The position numbers were made by a program, and so were the translations under genes. A model generated the notes under the pieces. It had not been told where the DNA came from and ran no database searches. It saw nothing but the letters and a program-made list of their open reading frames with translations. A DNA stretch of 64,000 nucleotides, taken from NCBI GenBank assembly GCA_020402865.1, contig JADBYT010000017.1:1-64000 (forward strand), given 5' to 3'. The stretch comes from Bacteroidota bacterium (GTDB lineage Bacteria; Bacteroidota; Bacteroidia; Palsa-965). Position 1 is the first letter of the stretch, and each line of letters opens with the position of its first letter. Below, piece by piece: positions 55,295 through 63,656 of this stretch.

Positions 55295-58200
55295 ATGAGT
55301 AACAATCTTCTTTCACGGTATCCTGTTTTTGAAAACAACCAGGTACTTACCAGCGCACAGCTCAATCTTCTGGCTGGTTATCTCGACGAGCAAACACGAA
55401 TTACACGTACCCGGCTGATCGGGGTTGGTATTGTATGCGGCCTCGAACAATCGGTTTCGCCGGCAGGCAGTGATGTGGTGGTAAACATCACAGAAGGTAA
55501 AGGCGTAACTACCGAAGGTTTTCTGATTTCGATTACTGCTAAATCATTTACCAAATACAAACCCTATACACTTCCGGCAGGTGTAAGTTATTCGCCATTT
55601 ACCAACGCTTCACTTGCACAGGTTGATTTGTGGGAGATGTATGAAGCCAGTTCAACGGTGAGTGGCACATCACTGCTTTCGCAGGCTTTTGTGGATGGCA
55701 CTGGTCCGAACAACGGTGGCCGCAAAGTGGTATTGCTGTATCTCGAATGCAGCGATGTGGATTTGCGTTCGTGTCTTGGCCGCGCATGTGATGATCTGGG
55801 TATGGATCGTGTATTTACACTTCGTGCATTGCTTGCCAATGAAGCGGATGTAGCCAACATTATTCAGGCTGAAATGCTGGCCGATAACGTAACCTATCCG
55901 GCGCGTTTTGCCATGCCCGATGTGCGCATGCTTCGTCCGTTGTTCAGTGCAACCGGGCCGGAAGTAAGTAATTATTTCAGGTTTCAGGAAAAGTACATCA
56001 ACGCCTTGCGCAGTGTGTATGATACTACCGGAAATTCGCCCAGTATTTTTGATCTTATCCGCGATTCGTACAACGTATTTCAGCCTGTTCTTCAGCCGGT
56101 GTACGGAAGCAATCCGGTAACTGCAGGCAGTATTGCCGCTTACAAAACGGTGTGGGACAATATCATTACCAACACCAATGTTACCGGTCCGAATTACATG
56201 GGAGCGCAGTATTTCTATGATTTTATGAAAGATCTGCTGTTGGCCTACAATGAATTCCGCGAAGCCTCTGCCGATCTGATGTCGCGCTGCTGCGTGGCTA
56301 CCGGTTATTTTCCGAAACACCTTGTACTGGGTTATGCCGAAAATGATGGTGCGTATTCGGTAATGGATTACCGTACCAATTTCATTGCATCGCAAACTTC
56401 GCCCGGCCAGCATGAGCTTGAGCAGCGTTTAATTGTGCTGCACAAACGTATGATTCTGCTCATGGATGCGTTTAACGCCAACCTTATCCACAACCCGCGC
56501 GGAAACGAAACTATTCTCGTTACGCCGAGTGTGGAGAAGCAAAGCAACCTTACTGCGCGTGCCATTCCGTATTACTACATCAATGATGCAGTGCCTGTAT
56601 CTTCCACACAGGGTGTAACGCTCGAATCGCACTGGAATTACGAAAATCTCCGCCGCGGTATTGGCTCGGGTACAGATTATCCGGTGCTGAGTTACAACAA
56701 TTACAGCGCATCGCCGGGCAATGGCACTTACATTACCAAGCCGCTCAATTTTGATCTTGATCCGTATAATTTCCTGCGCGTAGAAGGCTATCTCAAAAAA
56801 TCATACTCGCAGGTGGTTTCGGATATTGAAACAATTCGCACCTCTTTTAACCTTCCGTTCAATGTGGTTGCCGTGCGTTTGCAGGGGTATCTCAGCACAG
56901 CCGAAGCAAAGAGTCTTTGCCGTTACAACGATCTGGATGTGCAGTACCGCAGTTTGCGTGCGGAAATGCTGGCGAAATTTACACACTGGATTTCACGCGC
57001 TACAAATCTGCTTAATTATGCACAAAGCGGCGGCGATTTCTTTGATCAGTTGTTCCTCGAAACCACCAGCACCTCAAACCGCGCTTCGGTATCGTTTGGT
57101 GTTCAGTCCATCAGTTCGGCGCTCGACAATGCAAGTGTTACACAAAACAACAGTGCCCTGCGAACCGTTTCACCGGCACCCGCCAACTTCACAAACATAT
57201 CTGTTCCTTCCAGTCAGAATGATGTGCTCACGAGCAGCAGTGCCGCTGTGGATTATGTAATCGCTTCGCTGCCTTCACCTGCATTGGTTGCCCCGCGCAG
57301 CATTGGCACAGTAATCAACGACTTGCGCACGGTGCTCGGATCGGGTGTGGGAATGATCCGTTACCTCAACAACCTGCTCAATACATCGGTATTCACCGAA
57401 CTGCTCAGCGATTTCGATTTTGGTTATCGTCCCTCTGCTGTGGGTGAAAATGTACTTATTGCTGCACCCAACACACCCGTAACGGTTGATACCAGCTTTC
57501 AGCTCTCGTATCAGGCACTTGTGGCGCAGGCCGTGAATGCCAAAGCCAACCTCATGCTGTTGCTCGATGAAGTAACGCACACCCTTTCCGCCCGTTTGCC
57601 GCAGGAGTTTTACTTCAGTTTTGGTCAGTGGGTGAGTGAGCAGCTTTGGTTTTTAAACAGCATCATCAGCGATCAGACGTACCGCGCCCTTGAGCGGGTG
57701 TATTACAACTATCTGTACCGCGTAAGCTATGTAATGGCCAACGATCCTACGCTGCTGAGCAATTTTGTGGCGCGTCACCCCGGCATTGATCACAAGGCAG
57801 GTGTGCAGCCGGGCGGTACGTTTGTGGTGGTGTATGCCGGTCAGGATGTATCGTTGCTGAGCCAGAATGTGCAGAACAACAACAACAATGTGTTTGATCC
57901 GCAGCTGCGCCAGTCGAGCAACACCAACTCACCAAGCGTAAGTCTGGTAACCATTACCGCCAACCAGACCATTGCCGATTTCTGCCTGCCATACAGCGTA
58001 AACTGCGACTGCTTCTGCGAGGACATTCCCACGCCTTCTGATGCCGACCTGCTGCTGCCCACGTATGCCATGACGCAGTTCAACGATTTCCGCCCCGGCG
58101 ACTTTGCCTTTGCGGATAATGCCTACGCGGTTCCTGTGCTTCCGGGTGCGAATCAGGCCACACAGCCGATCAACATCAGTGTTCGCCGCTCGGTGAACTA

Positions 58201-58507
58201 TGACGAGACGTATGCGCTGCGTGTGTACGGCATCAACAGTCAGGGCCAGGCCACGCGCAACACGTTTGCCACGGCTATGGGCGGCACGGTACAAATAACC
58301 ACCGTAAACGGCGAGGAAGTATTCCGCTACACGGCCCCCGCGCAACTCATCATCAGCGATTATTTTGATTATGTGTTTGAAACGGTTGATGGTGCGCAGG
58401 TAACCAAAGCGCGTTCAAACCGTGCGCGTGTGGTGATTTCGGTGACGGAGAAGTTTCCGCTTCCGTTGAATAATCTGCAGGTGAATCAGAATAATCCGGT
58501 GCAGTAA
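55295..58507 (+). CDS. Large injection-system protein with Ig-like end
   Basis: The 1070-residue protein follows the Pvc12-like gene by 12 bases. The N-terminus (YPVFENNQVLTSAQLNLLAGYLD) and the GVGIVCGLEQSVSPAGSDVVV stretch are seen in tail-associated proteins. Residues about 880-910 hold VNCDCFCEDIP, a small Cys cluster that may bind metal, and about 930-1055 resemble an Ig or cadherin-like beta domain. The role is unknown: arm, receptor-binding surface or baseplate extension. The hairpin terminator at 58526 ends its transcript. Confidence 0.58.
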   Translation: MSNNLLSRYPVFENNQVLTSAQLNLLAGYLDEQTRITRTRLIGVGIVCGLEQSVSPAGSDVVVNITEGKGVTTEGFLISITAKSFTKYKPYTLPAGVSYSPFTNASLAQVDLWEMYEASSTVSGTSLLSQAFVDGTGPNNGGRKVVLLYLECSDVDLRSCLGRACDDLGMDRVFTLRALLANEADVANIIQAEMLADNVTYPARFAMPDVRMLRPLFSATGPEVSNYFRFQEKYINALRSVYDTTGNSPSIFDLIRDSYNVFQPVLQPVYGSNPVTAGSIAAYKTVWDNIITNTNVTGPNYMGAQYFYDFMKDLLLAYNEFREASADLMSRCCVATGYFPKHLVLGYAENDGAYSVMDYRTNFIASQTSPGQHELEQRLIVLHKRMILLMDAFNANLIHNPRGNETILVTPSVEKQSNLTARAIPYYYINDAVPVSSTQGVTLESHWNYENLRRGIGSGTDYPVLSYNNYSASPGNGTYITKPLNFDLDPYNFLRVEGYLKKSYSQVVSDIETIRTSFNLPFNVVAVRLQGYLSTAEAKSLCRYNDLDVQYRSLRAEMLAKFTHWISRATNLLNYAQSGGDFFDQLFLETTSTSNRASVSFGVQSISSALDNASVTQNNSALRTVSPAPANFTNISVPSSQNDVLTSSSAAVDYVIASLPSPALVAPRSIGTVINDLRTVLGSGVGMIRYLNNLLNTSVFTELLSDFDFGYRPSAVGENVLIAAPNTPVTVDTSFQLSYQALVAQAVNAKANLMLLLDEVTHTLSARLPQEFYFSFGQWVSEQLWFLNSIISDQTYRALERVYYNYLYRVSYVMANDPTLLSNFVARHPGIDHKAGVQPGGTFVVVYAGQDVSLLSQNVQNNNNNVFDPQLRQSSNTNSPSVSLVTITANQTIADFCLPYSVNCDCFCEDIPTPSDADLLLPTYAMTQFNDFRPGDFAFADNAYAVPVLPGANQATQPINISVRRSVNYDETYALRVYGINSQGQATRNTFATAMGGTVQITTVNGEEVFRYTAPAQLIISDYFDYVFETVDGAQVTKARSNRARVVISVTEKFPLPLNNLQVNQNNPVQ

Positions 58508-58525
58508 AAAAGAATAACCCCAAAC

Positions 58526-58594
58526 AAAAACGCACGGCCGGAAGCAGCGGAGCACTTGCTTCGAACGGGAAAAGGGCTTCCGGCCGGCGTTTTT
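58526..58594 (+). terminator. Intrinsic terminator closing the structural operon
   Basis: AAAAACGCACGGCCGGAAGC (58526-58545) pairs with 58576-58594 (GCTTCCGGCCGGCGTTTTT) with one bulged base and ends in a T run. The 30-base loop contains AGCA/TGCT and can form a small hairpin of its own. The structural operon is thus separated from the toxin gene. Confidence 0.9.
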
Positions 58595-58641
58595 ACGAAT
58601 GAATTTTCAGTCAGCTCAGTTCGTGTATTTAGTCTGTAGTT

Positions 58642-61600
58642 ATGCATCCCAAGTTTGAGCCTTTGTCGCAGCCGTTGCCCGGTAGTTTTCAGCCGCAGTA
58701 TCAGCCAGAGTTGAATGAACAGGAGTTGGGCGGTGAAGAATTTACACCTGCCGGAAAGATTCCGCAGCAGTTGGTGCAGCGTGTGCAGCAGCGCATGCAG
58801 CAGGGCAAGAAGCTGACGAACCAGGAGATGCATTGGGCGTTTGCGCATGGCGGTTTTTATTTTCATCAGCGTGCGGGTGTGCATAATACGCGTATGCGGA
58901 TGCAGGAGGAAGCGGGTTTGCAGCGTGAGAAGCAAAGTGAGGGTGTTGGTGGAAATTTAAGCGGGGAGAAGAATGATTCTTCGCAGGCTCAGCGTTTAAC
59001 GGCTTCGCCGTTGTCGGAATTTAAAGCGACGGAGCAGAACGTGAATTCTTCGCAGGCTCAGCAAACAGCAGCTTTGGCAACGGCTTCGCCGTTGCAGGAA
59101 GTGAAAGAGGAAAAGCCCTTAACACCTGAGCAGCGCACAGAGGCGCAGAAGGAGAACGGACAGGTAACGCCGCTGGATGCGACGAAGAATGCGGTGGAGC
59201 AGCCGGTTGCGGGTGTGGTGCAGCCGAAGGCGGAGGAGACGGAGGAGGAGAAGAGGAGGAAGGAGAAAGAGAGCATTAAAGTAGCGGCTGAAAAGCACGA
59301 AGCACACGAGAAAGAATTTTTACCCGATGAAAATAATGCAGAGGTAAAGAAAGAGCAGGAGCAGAAAGAAGAAACAAAAGAGCAGGTTGAAGCATCGAAA
59401 AAAGAAGTTGAAAAGGAGAATAAAACACCAGAAGTAAAACCTGTTTCAGAAAATAGTAAGCCGAAGGAAACGGAAAAGAAACCGGAGGGTGTAGAAAATG
59501 CAGAAGATACTGATCCGGGTCCGGAAGGTGTGAAGGAAGATTATGAAAATCCGCCACCGGTGGCAGAACTTGAAATGAAGGATGCACAGGATGAAGCCGG
59601 TGAAGTGATAGAAGGCGATGAATTTACGAATAACAACCTTACCGGTTTAACCATTACCGCCCAGCAATTCCGCGATCAGGGTAAAGCGGCTGTTGATCAT
59701 GCGAAAGAGCAGACCAAGCAGCGCCTGAGTGTTGAACAGGATGTGAAGAAACTGGAAGGCAAAATAGCGGCATCGGATAAGAGCTTAACCACGGCTGAAA
59801 CCAATACAAACCAGCGTGAGAAGAATCTGAAAACGATGGATGCGCCGCTCAAAGAATCGAAAAATCGTGAGCAAAAAGTAGCGGGAGAAGTTGGCGTACA
59901 TATCAATACATACAACGAAAACAAAGACGAAGCCGAAGATATGCGTCATGAATCGGCTGATATGCTTGGCGGGTCGAAGAAACACGAAGATCCTGAAGAT
60001 GAAGATTCGGGCATGCTGAGTGAAAAGTATGAAGAACTCAGTTCAGGAAGCGCCACCATGGCCGATGGTATAAGCGGAGGCGGTGATACCGCCAAACGCC
60101 TGAAAGCTGAAGCAGAAGCTGCCAAAAAGAAAAATGCTGATTCGGCAAAACAAATACAGGACACGCAGCAGAAGTTGCAGCAGTCGAAGCAAAAGCTGAA
60201 TGAAGAAAAGAACCGCAACCAGCAGGCGAAGAAGAATGTGAAAGAGGTGCGTGCCAAATTGGAGAAGAGCAAAAAAGATGAACAAAAGCTCACCAAAGAG
60301 GGCATGGATCTGATGAAAACCTCGTTTGATATTGAAAACGAGACGCAGCGGGCACAATACTTTTACTATAAGAATATGGCCAAAGTTTCCTCGCGCGAGA
60401 ATTTGCTGAATGAGGAAGCTCAGGCATTTGAAGCCTCGCTGCTCAATCAGGGCGGTACGGATGGTTTACTTTTTAACTATGTAAAACTGGAAAGCGAAGA
60501 CGAGCGCAATGCGTTTGTGGACAGCCTGAGTCCGACCCAGCGTGTGGAATTGCAAACCGCATTGGAGGCGTTTATGGCAAACTACGATGCGTGGGTAGCA
60601 GCCAATCAGGAGCAACTCATGCTCAAGGCCGAAGAAAAACGCCTTACACAAATAGATGCACACAATACGAACCGCACAAATGCGCTGAAGAAGCCGCTGC
60701 AACGTGTAACCGACAACCTGAGTAAGGTTGACAAGATTGGTTTGTTCTGGAGTTCGCTTACGCAGGGCTTAGATGCCATCTGGAAATCAATCACCAACAT
60801 CACCTGGGCCGATGTGGGCAATTTTGCGCTGGCGATGGTGAATCCGGTGGAGTTTTTCAATACGGTATCGGGTTCGGTGAAAGCGATATGGACGGAGTTG
60901 AGCGACTGGGGTGGTTTTGAGAAGGATCCGGTGGGCATGATTTTGAAAAAGGGCTCGGCGGTGGGCGTGCAGCTGCTTACGATTTGCGGGGTGATAACTG
61001 GTTTGCTTTTTGTGTTGAGTATAGCGGCATCAATAGGCACATTCTTTACCGGAGGAGCGATGATTGGTTTGGCAGGCTGGCTTTGGAGCGCCACAGCCAC
61101 TATGGGTACGGTTACTTTCTGGGTGGGCGTGGTAACGGCCGCGCTTAGCGTACTTTCCGGTATAAAGAATGCCTACGAGATGCACACGGCTAAAACGGCT
61201 GAGGTGTTGTTCCAGAACACGGCTGAGTTGAAGCAGGATGCGGGTAATACATCGATAGCGATACTTGCAATAATAGGCGGTAAAGGTCAGGTGAGCGGTG
61301 CGAAGCAGATGCTGGAGATGATTCAGAAATATCCGAAGACGTTTGGTAAGCGGATGTTTTTGGAGATGAAGAAAAGCTTTATGCGCAAACTGACGTGGGC
61401 GCCGCGCACGGTGGCGGCTATGTTTAAGAAGGACACCTGGAAGAGTTTGTATGCAAGTTTGCGGAAGTATTTGTCGCGGCAAACGGATGAGTTGACGGAG
61501 AATAAGTCTGATCGTGATTTGCGGCGAGATCCGGTGCGGGAGAATGTGGAGGATAAGAAGACGGGGACTAATAAGAAGAATGAGAAGGTGAAGAATGATA

Positions 61601-62445
61601 AGAATGAGACTGAAGACAACAAGCAGAAAACAGATCGTACAGCGGATGAGCAGAAGGCGGATGATAATTTTGAGAAGCGTGAGGGTGATGTGGATGATGC
61701 GCAGAAGAAGAAGCTGAAGGAGGATGCGGATAAGGATGTGCCTGACGGGCCGGATAGTGCGAATAAGCGCCGGGCGTTGTTTATGGCGAAGGTGATTACG
61801 GAGGCGAATGATAAGATTGATACGCCGGTGGCTGGTTTGTTGGCGGAGTTGGCTCCGTTGAGTGCGATGAAGGGTGTGCCGCCGTTTAAGGCGGAGGCGA
61901 AGGGGGATGGGGTTTATGATATTTGGATGAACCCTCCGGTTAAGGATGGTTATACGGACGGGGAGGAAGATAAGAAACCTGAAAAGCCTAATGAAAGTGG
62001 CGCTAGAGAAGCAAATGAGGAGGAGGTAGATAAAATTAATAATGATAGAAAATTATATAATGTTTCAAAGAAAAAGAATATAGCTAAATTTGAAGGTGAG
62101 ATAGATGGTAATAATATAGATCTTGTAAGCGTCAGTGGGGAAAAACAAATTGAAGGTACTGTTGATGCCATACCTTTTGAGGATCAAAAATTAACTACTC
62201 AACCAACAAAGTCAGATAAATTGCAAAGCCCTGATGCGTTAGATAGAAGAGCCTATGATTCGGAAGCAAAAGGTTTGGAAAACCTTCTTAGCAGAACAAA
62301 TCCAGACTCAAAAGGGAAAATTAGGTTAATCTCAGAAAGAAATTTATGTGGTTCGTGTAATGATGTAGTAAAACAATTTTCTAAATTAAGGCCGAATATT
62401 GAAATCGAACTAGTCTATGTTAAACCATATTACAATCCGCTATAA
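58642..62445 (+). CDS. Modular effector with C-terminal deaminase toxin domain
   Basis: The 1267-residue protein is the candidate cargo of the injection system. Order of parts: an N-terminal segment (1-110) of unknown role; Lys/Glu-rich low-complexity region (about 150-330); coiled-coil region (about 340-620); membrane-type region with two to four hydrophobic helices (about 773-840); linker rich in Asp/Lys (about 950-1110); and a toxin domain (about 1146-1267). The toxin domain has the fold signs of the BURPS668_1122-type nucleotide/nucleic-acid deaminases: DSE at 1206-1208 (Asp in the usual His place), then SERNLCGSC with Cys1236 and Cys1239. It is in one frame with no break, preceded by a terminator, and its stop codon shares a base with the next start (TAATG). 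The deaminase call is from pattern; the substrate is unknown. Confidence 0.8.
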   Translation: MHPKFEPLSQPLPGSFQPQYQPELNEQELGGEEFTPAGKIPQQLVQRVQQRMQQGKKLTNQEMHWAFAHGGFYFHQRAGVHNTRMRMQEEAGLQREKQSEGVGGNLSGEKNDSSQAQRLTASPLSEFKATEQNVNSSQAQQTAALATASPLQEVKEEKPLTPEQRTEAQKENGQVTPLDATKNAVEQPVAGVVQPKAEETEEEKRRKEKESIKVAAEKHEAHEKEFLPDENNAEVKKEQEQKEETKEQVEASKKEVEKENKTPEVKPVSENSKPKETEKKPEGVENAEDTDPGPEGVKEDYENPPPVAELEMKDAQDEAGEVIEGDEFTNNNLTGLTITAQQFRDQGKAAVDHAKEQTKQRLSVEQDVKKLEGKIAASDKSLTTAETNTNQREKNLKTMDAPLKESKNREQKVAGEVGVHINTYNENKDEAEDMRHESADMLGGSKKHEDPEDEDSGMLSEKYEELSSGSATMADGISGGGDTAKRLKAEAEAAKKKNADSAKQIQDTQQKLQQSKQKLNEEKNRNQQAKKNVKEVRAKLEKSKKDEQKLTKEGMDLMKTSFDIENETQRAQYFYYKNMAKVSSRENLLNEEAQAFEASLLNQGGTDGLLFNYVKLESEDERNAFVDSLSPTQRVELQTALEAFMANYDAWVAANQEQLMLKAEEKRLTQIDAHNTNRTNALKKPLQRVTDNLSKVDKIGLFWSSLTQGLDAIWKSITNITWADVGNFALAMVNPVEFFNTVSGSVKAIWTELSDWGGFEKDPVGMILKKGSAVGVQLLTICGVITGLLFVLSIAASIGTFFTGGAMIGLAGWLWSATATMGTVTFWVGVVTAALSVLSGIKNAYEMHTAKTAEVLFQNTAELKQDAGNTSIAILAIIGGKGQVSGAKQMLEMIQKYPKTFGKRMFLEMKKSFMRKLTWAPRTVAAMFKKDTWKSLYASLRKYLSRQTDELTENKSDRDLRRDPVRENVEDKKTGTNKKNEKVKNDKNETEDNKQKTDRTADEQKADDNFEKREGDVDDAQKKKLKEDADKDVPDGPDSANKRRALFMAKVITEANDKIDTPVAGLLAELAPLSAMKGVPPFKAEAKGDGVYDIWMNPPVKDGYTDGEEDKKPEKPNESGAREANEEEVDKINNDRKLYNVSKKKNIAKFEGEIDGNNIDLVSVSGEKQIEGTVDAIPFEDQKLTTQPTKSDKLQSPDALDRRAYDSEAKGLENLLSRTNPDSKGKIRLISERNLCGSCNDVVKQFSKLRPNIEIELVYVKPYYNPL

Positions 62446-62873
62446 TGGAAAATATAAATTTTAATAAATTAAAAGAAGCTATTTTTGTTGAAGATATTAA
62501 TTTGATAAATGATATATTGGAAAAAATAACGCCTGATGAATTTAGCTTTGTCGATGAGAAGCTAAATACAAATGCGTTAAGTAGTGCAATAGGTACAAAT
62601 AATCCTATTGTTGTGGATGTCATTCTTAATAATGGAGCTGATGTTAATTTCACTAAACCGGGATTCCCATTACCTCTTATCGAAGCCCTTGAAAATGCTA
62701 TGAATACGATCGATTATGGCGATTCAGACATAGAAAATTGTGTAAATATATTGGAGTTATTACTAAAAAGTGGTGCTGATATTTATCGAAAAAATTATAA
62801 TGACGTGACTCCATTAGAATATGCACAGAAATATTATCCTGCTGCCCTCGAAATATTTGAAAAATATAGATAG
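62445..62873 (+). CDS. Ankyrin-repeat protein, probable immunity to the deaminase
   Basis: The 142-residue protein carries ankyrin-type repeats (NALSSAIGTNNPIVVDVILNNGADVNF (shown in part), then NCVNILELLLKSGADIYRKN and TPLEYAQKYYPAALEIFEKY). Its ATG at 62445 overlaps the last base of the toxin stop codon. The one-base overlap and shared A+T-rich composition indicate translation with the toxin and joint transfer. Ankyrin-like proteins are known as immunity proteins in polymorphic toxin systems. No signal peptide, so it would act in the cytoplasm of the producer. Confidence 0.8.
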   Translation: MENINFNKLKEAIFVEDINLINDILEKITPDEFSFVDEKLNTNALSSAIGTNNPIVVDVILNNGADVNFTKPGFPLPLIEALENAMNTIDYGDSDIENCVNILELLLKSGADIYRKNYNDVTPLEYAQKYYPAALEIFEKYR

Positions 62874-62889
62874 GATCTATTGAAAATAT

Positions 62890-63168
62890 AGTATATAGTT
62901 TTGTGGGGAATTTTCTTTTGAAACACCAAACCACCTGAATCACCAGCCCCGATTACTCCCGCAGAAATTGCGGGAGTAAACCCCGCAGGGGAAACTATGC
63001 TTTAGTATTGTACAAAACACCCGAGGAGTTGCAGCGTAAAGCGGGAGCGGACGGAATTTTATTGCACCTAAAGGTTCGCTTCAAAATATCCTTTCTTTCA
63101 TTTGGCAAACTACGATGCATTGATTGAAGCCTTCCCCCCCAAAAAACGCCACGCCCAAAACAACTAAC
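62890..63168 (+). pseudogene. Decayed coding remnant behind the immunity gene
   Basis: The 347 bases after the immunity gene have no intact gene. Three frames carry protein-like pieces in succession: APITPAEIAGVNPAGETML then TAG (to about 62996-63004), LYKTPEELQRKAGADGILLHL (about 63009-63071), and KYPFFHLANYDALIEAFPP, ending KKRHAQNN at a TAA (63166-63168). A run of seven C and six A near 63134-63146 is a likely slip site. A perfect 11-bp hairpin (62953-62963 with 62969-62979) is also there. It looks like the frameshifted end of an old gene, perhaps an earlier toxin or immunity piece. The protein identity is not known. Confidence 0.33.
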
Positions 63169-63220
63169 TTTAACACAGCATATAAAAAAGTCAAAATTGA
63201 CCGAGGTACAGATTTATCCC

Positions 63221-63571
63221 ATGAACATCCTTGTCCTCTGCACAGCCAACCACAGCCGCTCGCCGGCGGTAGCCGCCTGGATTGAAAAACGCTGTACCCA
63301 CTGCATCGTTCGCAGCGCAGGCCTCAACCATAAACTTACATCGGCCGCCAACGGCACACCTGCCACCGAAGCAATGCTGCAGTGGGCTGATCGTATTTAC
63401 GTGATGGAACCCCGCCACTACAGCCGCATTGAAGAATATACCGGACAAAAATGGCTGGCGAAAATTACGGTACTTCATATTCCCGATGAGTTTGGTTATA
63501 TGGATCAGCGCCTGTTTGCACTGCTCGATGCGCACGAAGTACTTGGCAGCCATTTTACCGAACATAGCTGA
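63221..63571 (+). CDS. Low-molecular-weight tyrosine phosphatase-like protein
   Basis: The protein of 116 residues (start at ATG 63221) has the P-loop CTANHSRSP with Cys7 and Arg13 (C-x5-R), like short predicted tyrosine phosphatases (COG4551 type). It lacks much of the usual length of the LMW phosphatase family (about 150). The C-terminal acid loop with Asp is plausibly IPDEF (about residues 92-96). The earlier in-frame ATG at 63197 adds eight residues before the beta strand and is less likely. Confidence 0.78.
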   Translation: MNILVLCTANHSRSPAVAAWIEKRCTHCIVRSAGLNHKLTSAANGTPATEAMLQWADRIYVMEPRHYSRIEEYTGQKWLAKITVLHIPDEFGYMDQRLFALLDAHEVLGSHFTEHS

Positions 63572-63656
63572 ACCAAACTATTTTTGTGCAAATACAATAA
63601 ACCATGCACCGGTTCCGACTGTTTAGCAAACAGCCGGGCTTTACGGGCATTTAATT

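Noticed and set aside
58642..62445. Considered as an Rhs/YD-repeat polymorphic toxin
   Set aside because: No YD repeats or RHS core; the stem is low-complexity, coiled coil and hydrophobic helices.
31856..62873. Considered as a prophage
   Set aside because: No head, portal, terminase, integrase or lysis cassette; the order fits eCIS loci.
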